Shown here one piece after another: positions 35,013 through 43,815 of a stretch of 64,000 bases of DNA. A program made the translations under genes and the position numbers. A model generated the notes under the pieces. The model ran no database searches. It was not told where the DNA came from and worked only from the letters and a program-made list of their open reading frames with translations. The number at the start of each line of letters is the position of its first letter. Position 1 is the first letter of the stretch. The stretch is from DATDEW01 sp046590205 (GTDB taxonomy: Bacteria; Bacteroidota; Ignavibacteria; Palsa-1295): contig JBKJTT010000079.1 of the NCBI GenBank assembly GCA_046590205.1, positions 1 to 64,000 on the forward strand, given 5' to 3'.

Positions 35013-36470
35013 TTAACCCGCAATAAAGAGTTTTCTTTCCCTGTCTTTTTTGAGTTCACCCGCAACTGCCGCGAATGAAGGTAGTTTTTTTGCTAAAAGC
35101 TTTTGATAGAGAGCGTCTCGTGTTTCATTGGAGAATTCATCCTCAACGAACCTCGTCGAGAACTTTCCGCTACGGAATGTTTTGTTTTCCATCACAAAAT
35201 GCGCGAACGGGATGCTTGTCGAAACACCAACAATACGCATCTCCTCAAGTGCTCGCTTCATGCGAAGGATCGCTTTCTCTCTATCACTATCCCAAACGAT
35301 AAGTTTTGATAGCAAAGAATCATAAAATCCTGATACTTCAAGCCCGGGGAATAATGCGCTGTCATTACGGACGAATGCTCCGCCCGGATGACGAACATAA
35401 GAAACTGTTCCTAAGCTCGGGAGGAAGTCATTCCACACATCTTCGGCTTGTATGCGTACTTCAATAGAATGCCCTCTAAAGAGAATATCTTTTTGTGAGA
35501 AGGGAAGTTTCTTTCCTTCAGCGATCTGGAATTGCTCTCTGACGAGGTCTAATCCTGTTACATATTCGGTGACAGGATGCTCGACCTGAAGACGTGTATT
35601 GACCTCAAGAAAATAGTACTTGCCATTCTCATCGACGAGAAACTCAACCGTGCCCGCTCCTTCGTACTTCGCTTCTTTGACAAGTGAGATTGCCGCTTCG
35701 CCCATCTCTTTACGCATCTTCTCATCTAATATCACCGACGGTGATTCTTCGATGAGCTTCTGATGGCGTCGTTGAATAGAGCACTCGCGTTCGCCAAGAT
35801 GAACAGCATTGCCTTTGGAATCCGAGAGAACCTGAAACTCGATGTGTCGCGGAGAAGAAATATATTTCTCAACATAGACTCTGTCATCGCCGAACGAACT
35901 CAACGCTTCGCCTTTTGCGCGAGCGAGAGATTCTTCAATCATATCTTCACTCTCAACGACACGCATACCTTTTCCGCCGCCGCCTGCGGCAGCTTTCAGG
36001 AGAACAGGATAACCAACCTTCTTCGCGACTTCGCGTGCTTCGTTCGCATCTTTGAGCGCAACCGTTGTTCCGCCCGGAGTTGGTACGCCAAGTTTTCCGG
36101 CAAGGATACGAGCTTTTGTTTTATCACCGAGCAGGTCAATCGCTTCTGGTGATGGACCAATAAACTTGATACCCGCCTTTGTTACTTCTTCGCTAAAGTG
36201 TGCATTCTCGGAGAGGAAGCCGTAGCCCGGATGAATAGCATCAACCTTTGCTTTCTTTGCGATAGCAAGAACCTGTTCAATATCAAGGTACGATTCTTTT
36301 GGGAGATTTCCTTTGAGTGAGTAACGCTCATCTGCTTCTATCGCGAAGAGGGCATTGGCATCATGTGGCGAATGGATAGCAACAGCTTGATAGCCGCATT
36401 CATGAGCGGAGCGTACAACGCGCCGCGCTATTTCTGACCTATTTGCAATGAGTATTTTTTTGAAAGCCAT
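35013..36470 (-). CDS. accC: Biotin carboxylase subunit of an acyl-CoA carboxylase
   Basis: A 485-residue ATP-grasp enzyme that carboxylates biotin. KKILIANRSEIARRVVRSA opens the N-terminal domain, AAAGGGGKGMRVV is the ATP-binding glycine loop, GERECSIQRRHQKLIEESPS and EVNTRLQVEHPVTEYVTGLDLV are the catalytic signatures. It could serve acetyl-CoA carboxylase or the carboxyltransferase encoded at 46412; the longer C-terminus than Escherichia coli AccC (449) and absence of a fused biotin-carrier domain leave this open. No biotin carrier gene is near. ATG overlaps the mutS2 stop by one base. Confidence 0.85.
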   Translation of the reverse strand: MAFKKILIANRSEIARRVVRSAHECGYQAVAIHSPHDANALFAIEADERYSLKGNLPKESYLDIEQVLAIAKKAKVDAIHPGYGFLSENAHFSEEVTKAGIKFIGPSPEAIDLLGDKTKARILAGKLGVPTPGGTTVALKDANEAREVAKKVGYPVLLKAAAGGGGKGMRVVESEDMIEESLARAKGEALSSFGDDRVYVEKYISSPRHIEFQVLSDSKGNAVHLGERECSIQRRHQKLIEESPSVILDEKMRKEMGEAAISLVKEAKYEGAGTVEFLVDENGKYYFLEVNTRLQVEHPVTEYVTGLDLVREQFQIAEGKKLPFSQKDILFRGHSIEVRIQAEDVWNDFLPSLGTVSYVRHPGGAFVRNDSALFPGLEVSGFYDSLLSKLIVWDSDREKAILRMKRALEEMRIVGVSTSIPFAHFVMENKTFRSGKFSTRFVEDEFSNETRDALYQKLLAKKLPSFAAVAGELKKDRERKLFIAG

Positions 36471-38977
36471 TAATTAATTTCTACTACCGTTACTCCTGCT
36501 CCGCCTTCATTTGGTTCGCCGTATCTGAACGACTTCACAAGCGGATGTGCTTTGAGTGATTGCTGAATCTTCTTGCCAAGTGCGCCTGTGCCCATACCGT
36601 GGATAATTTCAACTTTATCTACGCTGTGTGATGCGGCATCAGAGAGAAATTTCTCGACCTTTAACACTCCTTCATCGCCGTAAAGTCCGCGCAAGTCAAT
36701 ACGCGGCGAAAATTGTTCGTCGAAGTAGGTGGATGTCCGCATAGTGCTACGCGTTTCTTTGCGCGCCTCGGCATTAGATATGCGCTGAAGTTTATCTGTC
36801 TTCATCCGCATGGTCATCGAGCCGAATATAACTTCTGCATCATTGCCTTTGAGCGAGAGTACATCGCCAACCTGCCCGGGATTTGAAAGCAGCCGAACTT
36901 TAGAACCGACTTCTATCGGCAGTTCATTCTCAACTTCTTCTTTGTTTGTTGCCTCGTAATGCACTGATACTACCGCCTGAAGCTCTTTGAGTTCTTCTTT
37001 CTGCTTTGCGCGTAGCTGTGCAAGCTTCGGAGCTTTCTCTTCTTTAATAGGTGCTTTCTCTATCTCTGCCGCCTCGCGAGCTTCGCGTATTGTACGCTCG
37101 ACGTAGGTATTGACATTTGAGAGAAGTGCATCCGCTTCTTTCGATGCTTTTGCCAGAATATCTTTGCGTTGCAAGGTTACTTCATCATGCAAACGTTCAT
37201 ACTCCATTCGCTCAACTCTGGCTTTGCCAAGTTCACGCTCTGATTCTGCTTTCTTCGCCGCAACTTCTTGCTCTTTCCTATTGAGCGATTCGATGAGTTC
37301 GTCGAGACGTGTTGTCTTTGCACCCGCCAATACTCGTGCGCGAGAGATGATCTTCTTCGACATCTCATATCGCTCTGCAATATCAAAGGCATGAGATGAG
37401 CCGGGGATATTCAAACGGAAGCGATACGTTGGACGAAGGTCTTCTTCGTTGAACTCCATCGAGCCATTGACTGTGCCTTCAGTTGTTTCTGCAAACGCAG
37501 CGAGGCGACCGTAGTGCGTTGTCGAGATTGTAAACCCACCTTGATTTGTCAGATGCTCTAAGATGCTTTCTGCAAGTGCGCCACCTTCTTCGGGGGCAGT
37601 ACCGCTGCCTATTTCGTCAAGGAGTGTAAGGGTATGCTCGTCCGAACGCTCAATAATATCTTTGAGCGTCTTGACATGCGAACTGAACGTGCTCAAGTCA
37701 TCAGCGATAGACTGTGCATCGCCTATATCAACTGCTAGTGAATCAAACGTAGGTACAATCGAATCCGGAGCAGCAGGAATCGGCAATCCGGATAGTGCCA
37801 TGAGCGATAGCAAGCCCGTTGATTTTAAGAGCACTGTTTTACCGCCGGCATTGGGTCCTGTAAGGACAAGCGTGCGGTTCTTTTTGCTCATTGTCAGATC
37901 AAAGGGAACAGTATTCTTTTCACCAAGACGCTCAATAAGAAACGGATGTCGTGCGCCGCGCAAGATGAACTGACGGTCATCCACCTTTGGAAAACTTTTT
38001 ACGTTCGGCGAGTAACAGCTATTCCGCATCCCATAGCGAGTCTTCGAATTGACGGCTTCGAGATGACTTACTGCTTTTAATGAGAAGCGAATTGCAGGCA
38101 CAGAGTCGCGCATCCTCTCCGTGAGTTTACGAAGTATTTGGTCGATCTCTCGCATCTCGGCGAACTCCAACGAGCGGAGCTCATTGTTGAGGTCGTTCGT
38201 CTCTTGTGGTTCGATGTAGATAGTCTGACCTGTCTGCGAAACAGAATGTATCATTCCGCTTACGTGACGTTTATGCTCTGACTTTACAGGCACGACAAAA
38301 CGTCCGTCGCGTTGAGTAACAAGGTCTTCTTGTAAGTAATCTTCCGCACTGTATTGTTTGACGAGTGCATTCAGCTTCGAGCGGAGACGCTCTGCTGTAG
38401 AAATGATCTCTCGGCGGATGGAACGAAGCTCTGCGCTTGCAGAGTCTTTAATGTTTCCAACTTCATCAAAGACAGAATCAAGCGCAAGCTCGATAATCTT
38501 ATCTTCAAAAAGGTGGATCGCTGTCTTCCAAAGTGTCGGTGCGTCTTTTGTTCGTCTTGCAAAGAACTCGCGGATGGAGCGCATCATGCGAATTGACTCA
38601 AGAAGCGGGAGACCATCGTCTTGATAGATCGTGCTTCCTTCTATTTCTATCTTATGGAGTGTCTCACGAATATCATGAAGACCGCCGAAGCTCGGCGTTT
38701 CACCTGCACCGAGAAATATCCGAAGCTCATCTATCTCTGCAAGGGAAGTGAGTATATCTTCAAGTTTTTGCTTCGGGATGAGTTCATCGGTTACTGCTTG
38801 TTTGCCAAGCAGACTATATCCGAACTTGAGATGACTTGTGACGATCTCTGCAAACTCTAACTTCTCTGCCGCTTTGCGGAAAGTATGAGGTATCTTGTCG
38901 TAGAATGACCGCTTTGCAGCATCATCCCAGACAAAATGAATGTCGTCATCGAATTCTTGGTTGCTCAACGTTGGCAT
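36470..38977 (-). CDS. mutS2: Endonuclease MutS2
   Basis: An 835-residue protein with a MutS-type ATPase core (Walker A in LVLTGPNAGGKTVLLKSTG; LLDEIGSGTAPEEGGAL; ISTTHYGRLAAFAE), a long Lys/Glu-rich coiled coil at about 520-650, a KOW-like segment, and a C-terminal Smr nuclease domain (IDLRGLYGDEGVLKVEKFL, IIHGMGTGALGKKIQ). MutS2 suppresses homologous recombination and in some species rescues collided ribosomes. The LDLRG motif appears here as IDLRG. One-base overlaps with cvpA upstream and accC downstream point to one operon. Confidence 0.94.
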   Translation of the reverse strand: MPTLSNQEFDDDIHFVWDDAAKRSFYDKIPHTFRKAAEKLEFAEIVTSHLKFGYSLLGKQAVTDELIPKQKLEDILTSLAEIDELRIFLGAGETPSFGGLHDIRETLHKIEIEGSTIYQDDGLPLLESIRMMRSIREFFARRTKDAPTLWKTAIHLFEDKIIELALDSVFDEVGNIKDSASAELRSIRREIISTAERLRSKLNALVKQYSAEDYLQEDLVTQRDGRFVVPVKSEHKRHVSGMIHSVSQTGQTIYIEPQETNDLNNELRSLEFAEMREIDQILRKLTERMRDSVPAIRFSLKAVSHLEAVNSKTRYGMRNSCYSPNVKSFPKVDDRQFILRGARHPFLIERLGEKNTVPFDLTMSKKNRTLVLTGPNAGGKTVLLKSTGLLSLMALSGLPIPAAPDSIVPTFDSLAVDIGDAQSIADDLSTFSSHVKTLKDIIERSDEHTLTLLDEIGSGTAPEEGGALAESILEHLTNQGGFTISTTHYGRLAAFAETTEGTVNGSMEFNEEDLRPTYRFRLNIPGSSHAFDIAERYEMSKKIISRARVLAGAKTTRLDELIESLNRKEQEVAAKKAESERELGKARVERMEYERLHDEVTLQRKDILAKASKEADALLSNVNTYVERTIREAREAAEIEKAPIKEEKAPKLAQLRAKQKEELKELQAVVSVHYEATNKEEVENELPIEVGSKVRLLSNPGQVGDVLSLKGNDAEVIFGSMTMRMKTDKLQRISNAEARKETRSTMRTSTYFDEQFSPRIDLRGLYGDEGVLKVEKFLSDAASHSVDKVEIIHGMGTGALGKKIQQSLKAHPLVKSFRYGEPNEGGAGVTVVEIN

Positions 38978-39510
38978 TACTTAATCGGAGGAGGTTCACT
39001 TGTATCAATAGGCAGCATTTCATCAAACATATCACTCTCTTCGAGTTGCGAAAGCAACGGACGAAGTTGAGATGCGATGAGTGCCGTTGTGCGTATGGTG
39101 AACGGATAGACTATTGTCGATTGAACCTCTTGCGTAGCAGGGAAGCCAAAGATCCTTGCAAACGAGAAGATAAGTCCGAGAATAAGAGTCATACGAAGAA
39201 ATCCGAATGCTGCACCGAGGATGTTGTTCGCTCCAGCAAATAATCCTTGCTTTGGTTTTATCTTCCGCTCAATAAATGAGCCAATAAAATATACAATGAA
39301 GAATAAAATAAAAAAGCCAACGATAGGATGAATGTACTTAGCGCCGATGCCAAGTGCTTTGCCAAATGGCGTTCCGAAGAGGGTAGCGATGACAATCGCT
39401 CCGACGAGCGTTACGAATCCCATCAAAATACCTGATGCTCCTTTTTTCCAGCCGCGCCATGTGGCGAAGAGGATAAGTGCGCCTACTACGATGTCAATTC
39501 CAATACCCAT
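38977..39510 (-). CDS. cvpA: CvpA family membrane protein
   Basis: A 177-residue inner-membrane protein with four hydrophobic helices and the family start GIDIVVGALILFATWRGWKKG, continuing GFVTLVGAIVIATLFG and later AAFGFLRMTLILGLIFSF. CvpA is linked to colicin V production and envelope stress tolerance. In many genomes CvpA lies beside mutS2, as here, where it overlaps the mutS2 start by one base. The yqeY stop is one base upstream of its ATG. Confidence 0.88.
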   Translation of the reverse strand: MGIGIDIVVGALILFATWRGWKKGASGILMGFVTLVGAIVIATLFGTPFGKALGIGAKYIHPIVGFFILFFIVYFIGSFIERKIKPKQGLFAGANNILGAAFGFLRMTLILGLIFSFARIFGFPATQEVQSTIVYPFTIRTTALIASQLRPLLSQLEESDMFDEMLPIDTSEPPPIK

Positions 39511-39511
39511 A

Positions 39512-39964
39512 TTAGAGCGAAGAAAGTTTTGCTTTTACGATTTCCTGTACGATCTTACCGTCAGCTTTTCCCTTGAGTTCTTTCATCAAGACAGGGATGA
39601 CCTTGTTTGTATCCTGTGGTCCGGCAGCACCGACTTCAGCGATAACTTCGATTACTCGCTTCTCGATCTCTTCAGAGCTCATCTGCTGGGGAAGATAACT
39701 TGCAATGACATCAAGTTCTTCTTTTTCCTTTTGCGCTAGCTCGGGTCGGTTGTTGTTTGCAAATAGCTCCATCGCTTCCTTACGCTTCTTTGAAGCGGTA
39801 TGGAGTATCTTCATGACGTCTTCGTCAGTCAGTTCTTTACCTGAACCACTTTTTTCAAATTCGAGGATACCAGCACGAAGCGAGCGCAATACGTCAAGTT
39901 TTGATTTTTCGCCGGATTTCATTGCCGCTGTAAGGTCGGCAGTAATTGTATCTTTTAGTGTCAT
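39512..39964 (-). CDS. yqeY: GatB/YqeY domain protein
   Basis: A 150-residue helical protein matching the stand-alone YqeY family: ITADLTAAMKSGEKSKLDVLR at the N-terminus, EKEELDVIASYLPQQMS in the middle, and GKADGKIVQEIVKAKL at the end, homologous to the C-terminal tail of GatB that contacts tRNA. A role in tRNA-dependent amidation or tRNA quality is presumed from that homology. It appears to be the first gene of the run to folD. Confidence 0.9.
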   Translation of the reverse strand: MTLKDTITADLTAAMKSGEKSKLDVLRSLRAGILEFEKSGSGKELTDEDVMKILHTASKKRKEAMELFANNNRPELAQKEKEELDVIASYLPQQMSSEEIEKRVIEVIAEVGAAGPQDTNKVIPVLMKELKGKADGKIVQEIVKAKLSSL

Positions 39965-40023
39965 GATCTATAAAATGTTGAGAGACTATAACAGGAATCC
40001 CTATGCAGAAGTCACCACTGTTT

Positions 40024-40698
40024 TTACATCCCGTTTGGTATCCTTATGACAGCTCCACTCACAGCTTTTCCTTCATCACTTGATAGGTAGAAGCATAGTG
40101 AAGCAATGTCAGACGGCTCTGTCCACTTTGGGATGTCTTCGGGTGCGCCCCATTCTTCGTTGGCTTTGGTGTGAATGACCGTTGGCACAAGACAGTTCGT
40201 ATTTACGCCATATTCTTTTGTCTCAAGTGCAAGTGTTTGTGTCATTGCTATGACTGCCGCTTTTGCCGCAACGTATATAGCTCGTTTCGGCTCGGGCTTC
40301 AATGCTGTTTCTGCACCAATGGTAATGATACTTCCTGAATTATTTGCCCTCATCATTTTCGCTGCATATTTTGTGCATAGAAAAAGAGAAGTGACGTTAA
40401 TATCCATCATGAAGCGGAAATCGTCCATCGTTACTTCATCAAGTGGAGCAGATGGTTTGAGTCCGCCAATAGTTGCGACGAGTGTACGAGGTGTGCCAAA
40501 TTCACTTGCCGCATGAGAGAATGCTTTTTCAACTGACGACTCACTGACGCTATCTATTTTGAAGAAAAGAAAGCGTTCATGCTTGAAGTTATCGTCAAAT
40601 GCGTCAAACCCTGCGACTGACCAACCACGATCAAGAAAATACGAGCGGATGGTACGACCGAGTCCACCTGAAGAGCCAGTAAGATAGAGTACATTCAT
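40024..40698 (-). CDS. Short-chain dehydrogenase/reductase (dihydropteridine-reductase-like)
   Basis: A 224-residue Rossmann-fold oxidoreductase. TGSSGGLGRTI is the nucleotide-binding TGxxxGxG and IYVAAKAAV supplies the YxxxK catalytic pair. The serine normally found about 13 residues before Tyr is missing: the segment reads SIITIGAETALKPEPKRAIY. This, the short length and the C-terminal WTEPSDIASLCFYL pattern recall quinoid dihydropteridine reductase, which also works without that serine. Substrate is not established. It lies 59 bases upstream of yqeY on the same strand and is divergent from argS. Confidence 0.75.
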   Translation of the reverse strand: MNVLYLTGSSGGLGRTIRSYFLDRGWSVAGFDAFDDNFKHERFLFFKIDSVSESSVEKAFSHAASEFGTPRTLVATIGGLKPSAPLDEVTMDDFRFMMDINVTSLFLCTKYAAKMMRANNSGSIITIGAETALKPEPKRAIYVAAKAAVIAMTQTLALETKEYGVNTNCLVPTVIHTKANEEWGAPEDIPKWTEPSDIASLCFYLSSDEGKAVSGAVIRIPNGM

Positions 40699-40812
40699 GG
40701 TGCAAAATTACACAGAATTGCCACCGTGAAAGCAAATAGTAGTCGGAGCGTAACCTCGTCATTTCGCGTTATTTATCTATTCACTAATATTCCAAACCGC
40801 ATAACTCTGTTA

Positions 40813-42447
40813 ATGGAGCAGTTTTACCGTAGTATCATAGAACATAGTATCAAGAAGCTCTCGCCTGATTTTTCGGGACCGATAGAGGTCGAGATTCCCC
40901 AGAACCCCGAGCATGGCGATCTCTCGACGAACGTTGCAATGCGTTTGGCGAAAGAACAAAAGAAAAATCCTCGCCAAGTTGCGACGGATATTCTTGCTGG
41001 TCTTGAGTATGACGGCTCACTTGTTACCAAGATCGATATTGCAGGTCCCGGCTTTATCAACATCAAGTTCGCAAGTGAATTTTTCCAGCGTGAGCTTGCG
41101 ACGATACTTGAAAAGGGAAGTTCATACGGTAAAACCGAAGAGCATAAAGGCGAGAGAGCAAACCTTGAATGGGTAAGCGCAAACCCGACGGGAAATCTTC
41201 ACGCTGGTCACGGCAGACAAGTATGTCTTGGTGCAGCAGTATCGAATCTACTCGAATGGGTAGGGTATGAAGTTGTTCGTGAGTACTACTTTAATAATGC
41301 AGGTAACCAGATGCGTAATCTGGCACTCTCTGTAAAAGCACGGTACGAGCAGGCTCTTGGTGATGCGATTGAATTCCCTGAAGACGGTTATCACGGGCAA
41401 GAGATAAAAGATGTTGCCGAAGATATTAAAAAACAGTTTGGTGATACGAAGCGTGATGCCGACCTAAGCTTCTTCCAGAAGTTTGGTGAAGAGCATAACT
41501 TTGGAAGTATCAAGCGAACGCTTGACCGCCTTAGTGTTCATCACGACATATTCTTTAACGAGCAATCACTCTATGATACCGGTGCTGTCGAAGGTACGAT
41601 AGCAGAGTTGAAGTCAAAGGGGCTTGCTTATGAGAAAGACGGTGCAGTATGGCTCAGGCTTTCCGAGATGGGCTTAGAGCAGGATAGAGTCATAGTTAAA
41701 TCATCAGGTGAGCCGACGTATCGTTTGCCTGATATTTGCTATCATCAGAATAAACTCTCTCGGGGGTACGATCTTGTTGTCGATATTTTTGGTGCAGATC
41801 ATATTGCGACTATCCCTGATGTTCTTGCAACGGTAAAGGCACTTGGCTTGGAGATAGATAAAGTAAAGGTTATCATCCATCAGATGGTATCATTTGTTTC
41901 CGGTGGTGAACTTATCAAGTTCTCAAAGAGAACCGGAAGCAATTATCTTCTCGACGAACTCATTGATGATGTTGGTGTCGATGCTGTTAAGTATTTCTTC
42001 AATATGCGCGCTGCGGGTTCACATCTTGAGTTTGATGTCAAGCTTGCACAGGAACGGTCGGAGAAAAACCCTGTCTATTATGTGCAATATGCTCATGCTC
42101 GTATTGCAAGTATCTTGCGTTTTGCAGAGCAACAGGAAATAGATATGTCAAAACTTGCGAGTGCTGATCTGTCATCGCTCGAACATACGGAAGAACTTGC
42201 ACTGATTAAGCTGCTTCGTCAATTCCCCTTTCTCATCTCGCGAAGTTCAGATTCATTTGCACCACATCATGTATGTGAGTATTTGCGGACAGTTGCGGCG
42301 CAGTATCATAAGTTTTATCATGATTGCAGAATAGTCGGTCAGCCAGAGCCGTTGCAATCTGCTCGTCTTGCTCTTTGTCTTGCCACAAAGCAAGTTGTTG
42401 CGAACGGGTGTCTCATCCTTGGTATTAATGCACCGGAGTCAATGTAA
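40813..42447 (+). CDS. argS: Arginyl-tRNA synthetase
   Basis: A 544-residue class I synthetase. The N-terminal additional domain (EIPQNPEHGDLSTNVAMRLA) precedes the HIGH-like signature SANPTGNLHAGHGR and the arginine-site NNAGNQM. The KMSKS equivalent is IKFSKRTGSNYLL, and the helical anticodon-binding domain ends with ATKQVVANGCLILGI. I start at the ATG 40813 (MEQFYRSIIE); a frame opening at 40726 would add a 29-residue extension with no family counterpart. The stop overlaps the next start by one base. Confidence 0.94.
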   Translation: MEQFYRSIIEHSIKKLSPDFSGPIEVEIPQNPEHGDLSTNVAMRLAKEQKKNPRQVATDILAGLEYDGSLVTKIDIAGPGFINIKFASEFFQRELATILEKGSSYGKTEEHKGERANLEWVSANPTGNLHAGHGRQVCLGAAVSNLLEWVGYEVVREYYFNNAGNQMRNLALSVKARYEQALGDAIEFPEDGYHGQEIKDVAEDIKKQFGDTKRDADLSFFQKFGEEHNFGSIKRTLDRLSVHHDIFFNEQSLYDTGAVEGTIAELKSKGLAYEKDGAVWLRLSEMGLEQDRVIVKSSGEPTYRLPDICYHQNKLSRGYDLVVDIFGADHIATIPDVLATVKALGLEIDKVKVIIHQMVSFVSGGELIKFSKRTGSNYLLDELIDDVGVDAVKYFFNMRAAGSHLEFDVKLAQERSEKNPVYYVQYAHARIASILRFAEQQEIDMSKLASADLSSLEHTEELALIKLLRQFPFLISRSSDSFAPHHVCEYLRTVAAQYHKFYHDCRIVGQPEPLQSARLALCLATKQVVANGCLILGINAPESM

Positions 42448-43814
42448 TGCTACCACTATCACTTGAAATAATACTGGTTTGCATTGCGATAGTTTTCTAC
42501 GCATTCTTCTCCCTTGTCGAGACGAGTATCCTGACCGTACGTAAAAGTCGGTTGCGAGAGCTTGTCGAAGATGAAGAAGAGTCAGTGAAGACACGACGAA
42601 AAGCAAAAGCTGTGCTTACTTTAAAATCACAGCCCGAAGAGTTTTTGGCTACAGTTCAAAGCGGTTCTGCTCTATCTGCGATACTTGCTGCAACATTTGC
42701 GAGCTTTATCGCACTTGAAGAACTCAAGTGGAGTTTCTTTACTGATCTTGGCTGGAGCAACGGCGCAAGTATCACTATTTCGATAGTTATTACTTCTCTT
42801 GTGCTTTTGGCATTGCTTCTTACATTTGGTGGTTTGATACCAAAGTCTGTTGCCCTTCATCAGAATCTTCGCTTCTCGCTCTTTTTCGCCGAGTTCTTTT
42901 TAGTGTTCATAAAGATCGTTAAGCCGTTCATTCATTTTCCTGTCGTGCTTGCAAATATCGTTCTTCGTCCATTCAAAGATAAAGCGAGCTTTACCGAGAG
43001 TAGGATCTCAGAAGAAGAATTTCGTGTAATGCTTGAAGAGGGTGCACGAACAGGAGTTCTCGATAAAACAGAGAATGAACTCATCGAGAACATCCTCGAC
43101 TTCCGCGAGACCACCGTTCGTGAAGTCATGGTTCCACGTACAAAGGTGGTTGGTATTGATGCAGGGACATCACGCGAGAAGGTTATAGAGCAGCTTATTG
43201 CCGAAGGATATACCCGATTGCCGGTTTATCGTGATACGCTTGATGATATTCTTGGTGTCGTGTATTCAAAGGATGTACTTGCGCTCATAGAGCATCCAAG
43301 TCTGATAATCTTAGAAGATATTATTCGCCCTGCAACGTTTGTGCCGGAAACAAAGCTTATCAGCGAACTTCTGCGTGAGCTTCAGCATAAGAAATTCCAC
43401 ATGGCAATTGTAGTGGATGAATTCGGCGGCACGGCAGGTATTGTAACGCTTGAAGATATTATTGAAGAGATCGTTGGTGAGATTCAGGATGAATATGATG
43501 ACGAAGTTCCGCCTCCACAGTACGATGATGTTTCCCGCACACTCATGCTTCCTGCGAACATGCCGACGGTAGATGCAAACGAATACTTCGAGGCACACTT
43601 CGGGGATTTCTCATTGCCGGAAGTTGACGAATATGATTCTGTGGGCGGATATGTGACCAAACTTTTTGGGCATATCCCAGAGACCAATAAACGTATGGAA
43701 ACCGGTGGTGTTGAGGTTGTCGTTCTTAAACGGACACCGAAGGAAGTTCTTCAAGTGAGTTTCCGTAACATACAACCGATACCTACAGTAGAAGAGGAGA
43801 CAAACAATACGTAA
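42447..43814 (+). CDS. CNNM/CorC family transporter (hemolysin-like, CBS domains)
   Basis: A 455-residue inner-membrane protein. An N-terminal DUF21/CNNM domain with about four helices (LVCIAIVFYAFFSLVETSI, GGLIPKSVALHQN) is followed by two CBS domains (VMVPRTKVVGIDAG, YTRLPVYRDTLDDILGVVYS, MAIVVDEFGGTAGIVTLEDI) and a C-terminal CorC/HlyC domain (YDSVGGYVTKLFGHIPE). The family exports magnesium or cobalt or takes part in resistance. It is coupled to argS and lies one base before the PorE-like gene. Confidence 0.88.
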   Translation: MLPLSLEIILVCIAIVFYAFFSLVETSILTVRKSRLRELVEDEEESVKTRRKAKAVLTLKSQPEEFLATVQSGSALSAILAATFASFIALEELKWSFFTDLGWSNGASITISIVITSLVLLALLLTFGGLIPKSVALHQNLRFSLFFAEFFLVFIKIVKPFIHFPVVLANIVLRPFKDKASFTESRISEEEFRVMLEEGARTGVLDKTENELIENILDFRETTVREVMVPRTKVVGIDAGTSREKVIEQLIAEGYTRLPVYRDTLDDILGVVYSKDVLALIEHPSLIILEDIIRPATFVPETKLISELLRELQHKKFHMAIVVDEFGGTAGIVTLEDIIEEIVGEIQDEYDDEVPPPQYDDVSRTLMLPANMPTVDANEYFEAHFGDFSLPEVDEYDSVGGYVTKLFGHIPETNKRMETGGVEVVVLKRTPKEVLQVSFRNIQPIPTVEEETNNT

Positions 43815-43815
43815 T

